From: an uncultured Oscillospiraceae bacterium
GTDB lineage: Bacteria > Bacillota > Clostridia > Oscillospirales > Oscillospiraceae
Length of the DNA: 36,990 nucleotides
Direction of reading: 5' to 3'
Assembly (NCBI GenBank): GCA_947629775.1
Contig: CANRFA010000013.1
Location: forward strand, 1-36,990
The notes under the pieces were generated by a model. The model made no database searches. It was not told the DNA's origin and worked only from the letters and a program-made list of their open reading frames with translations. The translations under genes were made by a program, and so were the position numbers. This document shows, one piece after another, positions 31,072 through 36,990 of the stretch (the first letter of the stretch is position 1; each line of letters begins with the position of its first letter).

Positions 31072-32706
31072 ATGCATCGAAAATCCTGGCCGGTTCGGAT
31101 CGCGCTCGCCGTGATCTTCGTGCTGGCAATGACCATCCCGGCCTTTGCCGCCGGGGAAGAGGTCGCCACGAGCGGCTTCTACGCCACCTTCTGGGCCCTG
31201 GTGCCCCCCATCATCGCCATCGGACTGGCTCTGATCACCAAGGAGGTCTATTCCTCCCTGTTCATCGGCATCGCGGTCGGCGCTGTCCTGGCCGCGGACG
31301 GGGCTCCCGCCGCCGCCATGGACCATCTGGTCAACGACGGCCTGCTGGCCGCCATCCAGGGCACCGCCGGCATCTTCCTGTTCCTGGTCATTCTCGGCGC
31401 GGTCGTGGCCCTGATGAACCGGGCCGGCGGCTCCGCCGCCTTCGGCCGCTGGGCCAAAACCCACGTCAAGGGCCGCGTCGGCGCGCAGCTGTGCACCTTC
31501 GTGCTGGGCGTGCTCATCTTCATCGACGACTACTTCAACTGCCTCACCGTCGGCTCCGTCATGCTCCCCGTTACGGATAACCACCGGATCTCCCGGGCCA
31601 AGCTGGCCTACCTGATCGACGCCACCGCCGCTCCGGTCTGCATGATCGCCCCGGTCTCTTCCTGGGCCGCCGCCGTCTCCCAGTACGCGGAGGGCACCGG
31701 CTATTCCGGCATCCAGCTGTTCATCCGCGCCATCCCCTTCAACTTCTACTCTCTGCTCACCTTCGTCTTCATTCTCGGCATGATCTTCATCGGCGCCGAC
31801 TACGGCCCCATGCGCCGCCATGAACGCAACGCCATCGAGAAGGGCGACCTCTTCTCCACAGACGAGCGGGTAGACGCCATGGAAGTCAGCCACAACCCCA
31901 AGGGCAAGGTCATGGATCTGGTCCTGCCCGTCGTGGTTCTGGTCATCTTCGCCATCAGCGGCCTTCTGTACATCGGCGGGTTCTTCGGCGTGGACCTCTG
32001 GGGCGGCACCGACTGCGCCGGCGACTTCGTCGCCGCCTTCGCCAACACGGACGCCACCGTGGGTCTCCCCTGGGGCTCCCTGATCGCCCTCATCATCATT
32101 GTCGTCTATCTGATGTGCCGCCGCCTGATCTCCTTCAAGGAGGCCATGGACTGCATTCCCCAGGGCTTCATCGCCATGGTTCCCGCCATCTCCATCCTGA
32201 CCCTGGCCACCTCTCTGAAGAACATCTCCAACGACCTGCTGGGCTCCGCCGTCTTCGTCGAGGGCCTGATGCAGAGCGACGCCGCCAAGAGCCTGCAGAA
32301 CTTCCTGCCCGCCGTCATCTTCATTGTCGCCTGCCTGCTGGCCTTCGCCACCGGCACCAGCTGGGGCACCTTCGGCATCCTGATTCCCATTGTCACCAAC
32401 ATGTTCACCGCGGACAACCCCCTGCTCTATGTGGGCATGTCCGCCTGCCTGGCCGGCGCCGTCTGCGGCGACCACTGCTCCCCCATCTCCGATACCACCA
32501 TCATGTCCTCCGCCGGGGCCCGCTGCGTGCATGTCATCCACGTGTCTACCCAGCTGCCCTACGCGATCACGGTCGCGGCCATCAGCTTCCTCTGCTATAT
32601 CGTGGCGGGCTTTATCCCCAACGCCTTTGTCTGCCTGCCCATCGGCGCTGTTCTGACCATCGGCTGGCTGCTTTTCATGAAGAGCCGCCAGACCAAAGCC
32701 GCCTGA
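31072..32706 (+). CDS. nhaC: NhaC-family antiporter, probable lysine transporter
   Basis: This 544-aa polytopic membrane protein belongs to the NhaC Na+/H+ antiporter family, with about 11-13 membrane helices. Characteristic blocks are FIGIAVGAVLAADG, FIDDYFNCLTVGSVMLP (about 153-169), APVSSWAAAVSQY (about 193-205), and ATGTSWGTFGILIPI and CGDHCSPISDTTIMSSAGA in the C-terminal half. The first 25 residues look like a signal-anchor helix. NhaC-like proteins under lysine riboswitches have been proposed as lysine permeases, and that fits here better than a general Na+/H+ antiporter. The start at 31072 has GGAGGG seven bases upstream; an upstream in-frame ATG lies before the riboswitch terminator and is rejected. 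Confidence 0.93.
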   Translation: MHRKSWPVRIALAVIFVLAMTIPAFAAGEEVATSGFYATFWALVPPIIAIGLALITKEVYSSLFIGIAVGAVLAADGAPAAAMDHLVNDGLLAAIQGTAGIFLFLVILGAVVALMNRAGGSAAFGRWAKTHVKGRVGAQLCTFVLGVLIFIDDYFNCLTVGSVMLPVTDNHRISRAKLAYLIDATAAPVCMIAPVSSWAAAVSQYAEGTGYSGIQLFIRAIPFNFYSLLTFVFILGMIFIGADYGPMRRHERNAIEKGDLFSTDERVDAMEVSHNPKGKVMDLVLPVVVLVIFAISGLLYIGGFFGVDLWGGTDCAGDFVAAFANTDATVGLPWGSLIALIIIVVYLMCRRLISFKEAMDCIPQGFIAMVPAISILTLATSLKNISNDLLGSAVFVEGLMQSDAAKSLQNFLPAVIFIVACLLAFATGTSWGTFGILIPIVTNMFTADNPLLYVGMSACLAGAVCGDHCSPISDTTIMSSAGARCVHVIHVSTQLPYAITVAAISFLCYIVAGFIPNAFVCLPIGAVLTIGWLLFMKSRQTKAA

Positions 32707-32750
32707 TCGCCACTCTTGCCTCTTCCCCGGGCAGCGCCCCGGACTCTGCT

Positions 32751-32785
32751 CCGGCAGGAACCACATGGTTCCTGCCGGGGTTTCT
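32751..32785 (+). terminator. Terminator after nhaC
   Basis: A 12-bp perfect stem (32751-32762 with 32767-32778) with a 4-base loop is followed by GGTTTCT, 45 bases after the nhaC stop codon. Confidence 0.78.
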
Positions 32786-33195
32786 GTCGTCCCCAGACAG
32801 TCCGCCCCGGCATCCGAAACAGCCCCTTGCCGTACCCGACCCGGAGGGAGCGATCGGGACGGGCCATTTGCGCCCCACCCTCCGTCCCGCTCCCCGCCAG
32901 ACAGCGGAGGCCTGGCCTGATCGGAGCCGCCAAGCGGCAGGCAGGCCCGGAAGCGCATCCTGGCCAGGCCATCCCGGCGGCGGGCCTCCCCTTCCTCTGC
33001 CGCATCGTGGCGGATTTCGCCCGCGGCGCAAGAGATCGCGGGTTCTTTCATGGGCGCGCGGACCGCAGCGCCGCGTCGTACGGATCCCGCGGCCGTGGAT
33101 GCGGGAGAGGACCGGCATGGCCGGACCTTCGCGCGGCTCCGGAACGGCAGGCGAAGAGGCGTTTCACGCGCAACAGGCCGCAGAGAGAAGAAAAG
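32786..33195. other. Intergenic stretch with no gene seen
   Basis: About 410 GC-rich bases lie between two terminators. Open frames exist on both strands, but they are Arg/Pro/Gly-rich, lack ribosome binding sites and run into neighbouring genes. I looked for tmRNA, 6S, RNase P and SRP RNA landmarks and saw none. It may be a decayed gene. Confidence 0.5.
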
Positions 33196-33238
33196 CCGTC
33201 CGGAATCAGGGGGCAACCCGGTTCCGGACGGGTGTTTT
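33196..33238. terminator. Bidirectional terminator
   Basis: A 10-bp perfect stem (33196-33205 with 33222-33231) with a 16-base loop is followed by GTGTTTTT on the plus strand and by CTTTTCTTCTCTC on the minus strand. On the minus strand it ends the nuclease gene 67 bases after its stop codon. Confidence 0.8.
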
Positions 33239-33298
33239 TCAGTAGGATGGTCCTGCGATGGCAGGGGTGTCCGGGACTGCCTGGCGGGATCCGGAGGA

Positions 33299-34033
33299 TC
33301 AGTCGTCGTCGATGCCTCCATCGTCATCGTCGTTCAGACCTCCACCATCATCGTCGTTCAGACCCCCGCCGTCATCGTCCTTCAGACCCCCGCCGTCGGT
33401 CAGATCGGGGACGGACGGTCCGCTTTCCGGCCCGGGCCCGGCCGGTTCCTCAAACTCCTCCCGGATGGACGGATACTGCAGGTCCGCGGTCTCCTGGATC
33501 AGCGCCAGTTCCCCGGGGGTGTAGATTTCCCGCTTCATCTCCTCCCACCCGGTATCGTCGGGAACGTCGAGGCGGGCCGCCTCCGCCTCGATTTCGTCCA
33601 TCGTGGCTTTGGACAGGTTGGTCACGGAGTAGTGGACCTCGCTGCGCTTCCCGCTGGCATAGGTGATGGTGTCGTTCACCAGGAAAGCAGACGGCCTGCC
33701 GGGTTCGGACATATAGGCGATCCGTTCCGTCTCGATCGTGGCTCCCCGGTTCAGCTGGCGCTGCTCCGCGTTCTCCAGGGCTTTGAAGGAGCCCTGATTG
33801 ATGCCGCCGTCCTGGGCGAAGTGATTCTCTTCGATGGCGGGGCCGTTCATGCGGGCGCCCACCAGATGTCCGCCGTGATCCGTGGGCAGGCGGGACGCGC
33901 CGCCCGCCTCCCGCTGGAGAGCCGCGTTTCGGGGAGCGGGAGTATTCTGCAGCCGTCCGCTGGCCGTGGTGGTGCCGGTTTCCGTATCCGTCCGGAAGGT
34001 ATAGCCGTTCCGGACTTTTGTGACAGTTGCCAT
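33299..34033 (-). CDS. Endonuclease_NS_2-like nuclease with acidic repeat tail
   Basis: This 244-aa protein resembles the DNA/RNA non-specific endonuclease domain found in EssD-type toxins (Endonuclea_NS_2, beta-beta-alpha-metal fold). TDHGGHLVGARMNGP (51-65) gives the likely catalytic His56, and EENHFAQDGGINQGSFKALEN (69-88 region) gives the metal-binding Asn and the conserved helix Glu. The strand IAYMSEPGRPSAFLVNDTITY follows. There is no signal peptide. After a Glu/Pro linker (about 192-210), residues 213-244 are an Asp-rich tail of octapeptide repeats (L-N/K-D-D-D-G-G-G). AAAGGAG lies eight bases before the ATG. No immunity gene is recognised next to it. It could be a secreted toxin domain or a housekeeping nuclease; the family call is by eye. 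Confidence 0.75.
   Translation of the reverse strand: MATVTKVRNGYTFRTDTETGTTTASGRLQNTPAPRNAALQREAGGASRLPTDHGGHLVGARMNGPAIEENHFAQDGGINQGSFKALENAEQRQLNRGATIETERIAYMSEPGRPSAFLVNDTITYASGKRSEVHYSVTNLSKATMDEIEAEAARLDVPDDTGWEEMKREIYTPGELALIQETADLQYPSIREEFEEPAGPGPESGPSVPDLTDGGGLKDDDGGGLNDDDGGGLNDDDDGGIDDD
33302..33400 (-). repeat. Tandem 24-base repeat coding the acidic tail
   Basis: About three near-identical 24-base units in the 3' end of the nuclease gene code for L-N/K-D-D-D-G-G-G. Units differ by one or a few bases, for example a K for N change in the first unit. Such a tract could change copy number by slippage without shifting the frame. Confidence 0.8.
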
Positions 34034-34145
34034 AGGGGACGCTCCTTTCTGCCGGACCGGCGCCGCCAGGGGTACGGCCCGGAATGGTATGCCTCCAGTT
34101 TACCAGGGAGAGCCGAAGGGAAGAACGGCCGAAGGCCAAAGGAAA

Positions 34146-34183
34146 CAGAAAACCCCTCCGGGCGGCGATACCGACCGGAGGGG
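34146..34183 (-). terminator. Terminator after the phosphoribosyltransferase-like gene
   Basis: A 9-bp perfect stem (34153-34161 with 34175-34183) with a 13-base loop is followed on the minus strand by UUUUCUGUUU, 21 bases after the stop codon. It separates this gene from the nuclease, whose own promoter is not clear (a TGGTAAACT extended -10-like sequence lies at about 34105-34097). Confidence 0.85.
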
Positions 34184-34204
34184 GTGGAAAAACACAGGGA
34201 TGCC

Positions 34205-34846
34205 TTACAGGGTGGAGTAGCCGTAGCGGTCCACAATGGCGTCCAGCTCGATGCCCCTGGCGCACAGGGGGCAGTTGTCCGGGGAGTAGCTCTGATAGTC
34301 CGCCAGATCGTTGGTGTGGAAGAGGGAAATGATGGGTACGCCGTCGATCTGATCCAGATAGCTGTAGATGGAGGCGATGCCGGCGACCGTGCCGCCATAG
34401 TAGCGGACGGTGCGCATGGCCTGCTCCACGGTGCCGCCGGTGGTGATGGAGGCCAGGAGAATCAGCACGTTCTTGCCCATCAGCATGTCGTGGGTGTTGT
34501 CGCGGAAGATCAGCTTGCCGTTTACGTAGACGTTATCCCGCAGGAGATAGATGTCCTCGCCGGAGTTCATGGAGCGGTAGCCGCCCTTGGTCAGCTGCTG
34601 GGCGAGACAGGTGCCGATGACCCGGGTGTTGTCCATGCAGATGATGGTGTTGATCATGGTGCTCTGGAGCTGGGCCCTCAGCTGGGTCGCCACGGATTCG
34701 GCCTGCTTGAGGCTGCAACGGGTCCCCGTCACATCAATGAAGTAGTTGATGTGGCTGTTTTTGGTCGCGAAGTGGCCCCTGGCCACCCGCAGAGCAACCT
34801 CGCCGGTTCTGGTGGGAATGTTGTAGAAGTTCAGTTTCTTTTCCAT
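34205..34846 (-). CDS. Phosphoribosyltransferase-like protein (orotate PRTase type)
   Basis: This 213-aa protein has the layout of a type I phosphoribosyltransferase similar to orotate phosphoribosyltransferase. The hood-like N-terminus contains NSHINYFIDVTGTRCSLKQAES, and the PRPP-loop region is VLILLASITTGGTVEQAM (127-144). In ordinary enzymes this loop reads VDDVITTGGT with two acidic residues that bind Mg-PRPP; here they are Leu-Ala. A CPLC pair (Cys192, Cys195) near the C-terminus could bind a metal. It may be a divergent enzyme or a ligand-binding relative, as in PurR-type regulators. The start at 34846 is set by AAGGAGG upstream. It is transcribed alone from a strong promoter. Confidence 0.8.
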   Translation of the reverse strand: MEKKLNFYNIPTRTGEVALRVARGHFATKNSHINYFIDVTGTRCSLKQAESVATQLRAQLQSTMINTIICMDNTRVIGTCLAQQLTKGGYRSMNSGEDIYLLRDNVYVNGKLIFRDNTHDMLMGKNVLILLASITTGGTVEQAMRTVRYYGGTVAGIASIYSYLDQIDGVPIISLFHTNDLADYQSYSPDNCPLCARGIELDAIVDRYGYSTL

Positions 34847-34880
34847 GGTCTGATTCCTCCTTCGTGTTGCTGGCTGGTTC

Positions 34881-34892
34881 GGTAAATTTACC
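34881..34892. promoter_or_regulatory. Perfect 12-bp palindrome at the transcription start
   Basis: GGTAAATTTACC lies four bases downstream of the -10 box of the phosphoribosyltransferase-like gene, so it covers the expected start point near 34889. This is where a dimeric repressor would act. The regulator is not identified. Confidence 0.55.
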
Positions 34893-34895
34893 AAA

Positions 34896-34924
34896 ATTAT
34901 AGCACGGAATCGGACCGCTGTCCA
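34896..34924 (-). promoter_or_regulatory. sigmaA-type promoter for the phosphoribosyltransferase-like gene
   Basis: On the minus strand TGGACA (34924-34919), a 17-base spacer and a perfect TATAAT (34901-34896) lie 50 bases upstream of the start codon. Confidence 0.88.
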
Positions 34925-34934
34925 GCGGTTTTTT
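34914..34934 (+). terminator. Plus-strand terminator-like hairpin
   Basis: A 7-bp stem (34914-34920 with 34923-34929) runs into six Ts on the plus strand. No plus-strand gene precedes it, and it contains the -35 box of the minus-strand promoter. It may stop antisense transcription or be chance. Confidence 0.4.
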
Positions 34935-34980
34935 CAGAAAGTCAGGAATCTTTGTCAGAATCAGGCAGAGGTTCCGGGAA

Positions 34981-36525
34981 TCAGGAGGGAAGCCAGGCGG
35001 TGGGGCCGTCCGCGCCGCCGATGAGCCCCATGTCGGGGATCAGGTCGGAAGAGGTCATGTCCTCCACATTGGCCCCCGCGGGAGGCTCTGTCTCCGGTGT
35101 CTCGGTGGTGGTGGCCATGGTGCCGTCCATATCAAAGGCGAAGGAGAAGCTCATGGCATCGTCGCCGGTTCCCGTGTCCATGTCCATGGTCATGGAGGCG
35201 TCCAGAGCCATATCCTTCTGGGTAAGATCCAGGCTCATGCCGAGAGCGGTGTCTTCTTCGCTGGCGTTCACCTTCATCTCCATCCCCACGCCGTTGACCT
35301 TGCCGCCCGCGGTGTAGAGGGTGATCTTCATGGTGCCGGCGCCATCGAGGGCCTCGGACATGTCGTTGACCCAGGTGTCGTTCTGCTTTTCAAAGGCGCG
35401 GTCGCCCAGGGTCAGAGCGATGGCGTCCAGATAATCGGTGGTGGTGGCGTACATGCTCTCCACGGGGATGCTGTGCAGAATCCGGGGCAGCTGCTCCTCG
35501 AAGGAGGCGTCCGACTGTCCGATCTCCATCAGCTGGCTCCAGGTGAGGCCGGTTTCGCTGAAGGAGCTGTCCCACAGGGAAGCCATGTCGATCTTATACC
35601 AGGCGTCCTCCTTCTTCTCCGTCTCTCCGATGTTCATCAGGTCCGTCAGGCCCTTGGAGTGGAAGTAAAAGGCGCCGGTGCTCTGATCGCCCCGCATGTC
35701 CAGGTCCACGTCGACGGGCATCTCGGGCATGCCGGAGCCGGGGATCTGACCCAGCGTCTCCACCATGTCCTGGCCGTCCATCAGGAAGGAGGCGTCCACC
35801 TTCAGGTTGCCGGTCAGCTGGAAAGCGCGGTTGTCCATCACCAGGGAAGCGTAGTCTCCGTCCGCGGTCATCGTGAACTCCATGGGACTCTCGCTGGCGC
35901 TGGAAGAGAGGCCGAGCTTCGCGTCACAGCTGCCGGTCTGCTTCCACTTGCCGGTCTCGAAGGCGCGGGAATAGTCCATGAGCTGATCCATCAGGGTAAA
36001 GGTCTCCTGGTTCGCCGCCACGATGCGGTCCACATCGTCCAGAATGGCGACGCCATTGGTGGCGTCCCAGCCCACGTTGTAGTTGTCCAGCGCCCGGGCA
36101 ATGAGGCCGATGGGGACGAAGGTGCGCTGTAGCTTCATATCCGCGAAGGCGGCGGTGTCGGTCTCCACCACCCGGGATTTGCCGTTCTCCGTGATGGTGA
36201 GGGCCTGCTCGCCCAGCTTCACGGCGACGGAGGTGCCGTCCGCCCGGGTCGCGGAGGCTGTGGAGGTCTCCTGGTTCCACTGGATGTCGTCAAAGCCCAG
36301 CAGCTCGAAGGTGTGGCGGAAGGGCAGGAACGAGCGGTTGTCTTTCGCCCGCGGAAGGGCGTCCGTGAAGGAGGTGACGAACTCCCCGTTCATCATCAGG
36401 TAGAAGTCGCCCTGCTTCTCCGGCAAAGTCACGCCGGCAGGGGCCGCGGAGGCGGCGAAGGCCGGCAGGCACAGAGAGGCCGCCAGCGCCAGGACGCACA
36501 GCAGCGCGCGAAGGGTCTTTTTCAT
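34981..36525 (-). CDS. Secreted copper-amine-oxidase-N-domain protein with GGADGPT tail
   Basis: This 514-aa protein has a Sec signal peptide (about 1-25, cleavage near AFA-AS) and no membrane anchor, lipobox or LPXTG motif. Residues about 40-155 resemble the copper amine oxidase N-terminal domain (PF07833), with SFLPFRHTFELLGF and TFVPIGLIARALDNYNVGWDATNGVAIL. That domain is common in secreted Firmicutes proteins and is not an oxidase by itself. The remaining 350 residues form a Met/Asp-rich, beta-rich region (KLGLSSSASESP; DVDLDMRGDQSTGAFYF; MSLDLTQKDMALDASMTMDMDTGTGDD) similar in feel to LolA/LppX-like lipoprotein barrels, but I cannot name it. The last residues read LIGGADGPTAWLPS (501-514); GGADGPT is the signature of the beta subunit of Na+-pumping decarboxylases. 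Function unknown. Confidence 0.82.
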   Translation of the reverse strand: MKKTLRALLCVLALAASLCLPAFAASAAPAGVTLPEKQGDFYLMMNGEFVTSFTDALPRAKDNRSFLPFRHTFELLGFDDIQWNQETSTASATRADGTSVAVKLGEQALTITENGKSRVVETDTAAFADMKLQRTFVPIGLIARALDNYNVGWDATNGVAILDDVDRIVAANQETFTLMDQLMDYSRAFETGKWKQTGSCDAKLGLSSSASESPMEFTMTADGDYASLVMDNRAFQLTGNLKVDASFLMDGQDMVETLGQIPGSGMPEMPVDVDLDMRGDQSTGAFYFHSKGLTDLMNIGETEKKEDAWYKIDMASLWDSSFSETGLTWSQLMEIGQSDASFEEQLPRILHSIPVESMYATTTDYLDAIALTLGDRAFEKQNDTWVNDMSEALDGAGTMKITLYTAGGKVNGVGMEMKVNASEEDTALGMSLDLTQKDMALDASMTMDMDTGTGDDAMSFSFAFDMDGTMATTTETPETEPPAGANVEDMTSSDLIPDMGLIGGADGPTAWLPS

Positions 36526-36569
36526 GGAATCACTCCTCGTTTCGGTTTCGGGTAAAATTCCCCAACCTG

Positions 36570-36598
36570 ATTTTATACCGGATCCGCCGGAAAAACAA
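36570..36598 (-). promoter_or_regulatory. Probable promoter for the secreted-protein gene
   Basis: On the minus strand TTGTTT (36598-36593), a 17-base spacer and TAAAAT (36575-36570) lie 45 bases upstream of the start codon, which is preceded by GAGGAG. Confidence 0.55.
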
Positions 36599-36656
36599 GG
36601 AGGGTTCCGGGAAAAGTACAGAAGACTTCAGGCAGTCGGAACCGCGGAAAAAGTGG

Positions 36657-36684
36657 TTGACAGGAGCGAAAATCGTGCTAGAAT
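36657..36684 (+). promoter_or_regulatory. Promoter of the T-box leader
   Basis: A perfect TTGACA (36657-36662), a 16-base spacer and TAGAAT (36679-36684) precede the T-box. Transcription should start near 36691. Confidence 0.85.
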
Positions 36685-36687
36685 AGA

Positions 36688-36917
36688 CGGGCAAACGCGA
36701 CGAAGGAGCCCAGTGCGACGGTGGAAGCCTCCAGCGAGGGGGGGACGGTGAAAGCCCCCGGCCGGCCACGCGCACACGCCACTCCCAAGCAGCCCGGGAA
36801 GACCGGGACGGGGCGTTCCCGTTACAGGACGGCTGAGAGGTCCGGGATGTCTCCGGATAATCAGGGTGGTACCGCGGTAATTCCGCCCCTGGCGATGGTC
36901 AGGGGCGTTCTTTTTTT
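36688..36917 (+). promoter_or_regulatory. T-box riboswitch leader
   Basis: The diagnostic T-box sequence AGGGTGGTACCGCGG is at 36863-36877. It is preceded by a long structured Stem I region (about 36690-36797, with GGGC near 36689-36692 able to pair with GCCC near 36792-36795) and a smaller stem around 36802-36822. In the antiterminator, CAGGG (36862-36866) pairs with CCCTG (36887-36891). Uncharged tRNA would stabilise this and let transcription continue into the gene beyond the window, most often an aminoacyl-tRNA synthetase or amino-acid gene. I could not fix the specifier codon, so the amino acid is left open. Confidence 0.93.
36884..36917 (+). terminator. T-box terminator
   Basis: An 8-bp perfect stem (36884-36891 with 36900-36907) and an 8-base loop are followed by TTCTTTTTTT. 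Its 5' arm is shared with the antiterminator, as in a standard T-box. Confidence 0.93.
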
Positions 36918-36935
36918 AAGGATCGGCGCGGGAAT

Positions 36936-36957
36936 TCTCGGCCACTTGTGGCCGAGA
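36936..36957. repeat. Perfect 10-bp inverted repeat near the right edge
   Basis: Arms 36936-36945 and 36948-36957 are perfect reverse complements with only two bases between them. It lies 18 bases after the T-box terminator. No U-run follows. It could be a protein-binding palindrome or a copy of a dispersed repeat. The rest of the sequence to 36990 shows no start codon with a binding site. Confidence 0.6.
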
Positions 36958-36990
36958 TGAAAGCGCCGCTCCCAGAGTTTGCCCCTTCCC

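Noticed and set aside
32675-33118. Possible small genes in the gap after nhaC
   Set aside because: All frames are Arg/Gly/Pro-rich, have no binding sites and share no motif with known families.
30826-33327. An 833-codon minus-strand frame opposite nhaC and the riboswitch
   Set aside because: Asp/Gly/His-rich low-complexity product that runs across a riboswitch, two terminators and a membrane protein gene.
33302-33400. A CRISPR array or RTX repeats in the repeat tract
   Set aside because: The 24-base units are contiguous without spacers and in frame with the nuclease gene; the octapeptide lacks the GGxGxD pattern of RTX nonapeptides.

Overview
This is a high-GC window of about 37 kb. Nearly all genes are preceded by strong AGGAGG-type ribosome binding sites and by sigmaA-type promoters with TTGACA-like and TATAAT-like boxes. 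Together with a lysine riboswitch, a T-box leader, HemZ, a YmdB-type phosphodiesterase and a long RelA, this points to a high-GC Clostridia/Firmicutes genome, most likely an Oscillospirales-type gut anaerobe (inference). I see no prophage, insertion sequence, CRISPR array, rRNA or tRNA. Most of the window is chromosomal housekeeping.

Layout. 1-5605: the start of a leftward gene, then leftward bcp and metY; rightward an orphan 149-aa protein and birA; then a leftward DUF3237 gene and leftward mrp. 5701-16263: a ten-gene leftward run, zapA, U32 peptidase, LuxE-like, LuxC-like, dut, DUF2262, maf, mreC, mreD, mrdA (PBP2). It mixes cell division and elongation genes with a fatty-acyl activation/reduction pair. 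16414-18907: leftward acyltransferase, ymdB-like gene and lepB. 18974-21596: leftward rpsO-pnp. 22033-30025: a leftward six-gene operon recJ, relA, dtd, an MBL hydrolase, hemZ and a uridine-kinase-like gene. 30250-32785: rightward, a PaaI-type thioesterase, then a lysine riboswitch with a clear terminator/antiterminator controlling an NhaC-family transporter. 33196-36598: a small accessory-looking block, all leftward: a nuclease with an Asp-rich repeat tail, a degenerate phosphoribosyltransferase, and a secreted copper-amine-oxidase-N protein ending in a GGADGPT peptide. 36657-36990: a rightward promoter and T-box leader whose gene lies beyond the edge.

The points most worth a second look are the LuxE/LuxC pair inside the cell-shape operon (no luxAB in view), the nuclease with an acidic octapeptide tail and no recognisable immunity gene, the secreted protein carrying the decarboxylase-beta signature peptide at its C-terminus, and the phosphoribosyltransferase whose PRPP loop has lost its acidic pair and whose transcription start is covered by a perfect 12-bp palindrome.

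All family assignments come from reading translated motifs by eye. No database search was possible.
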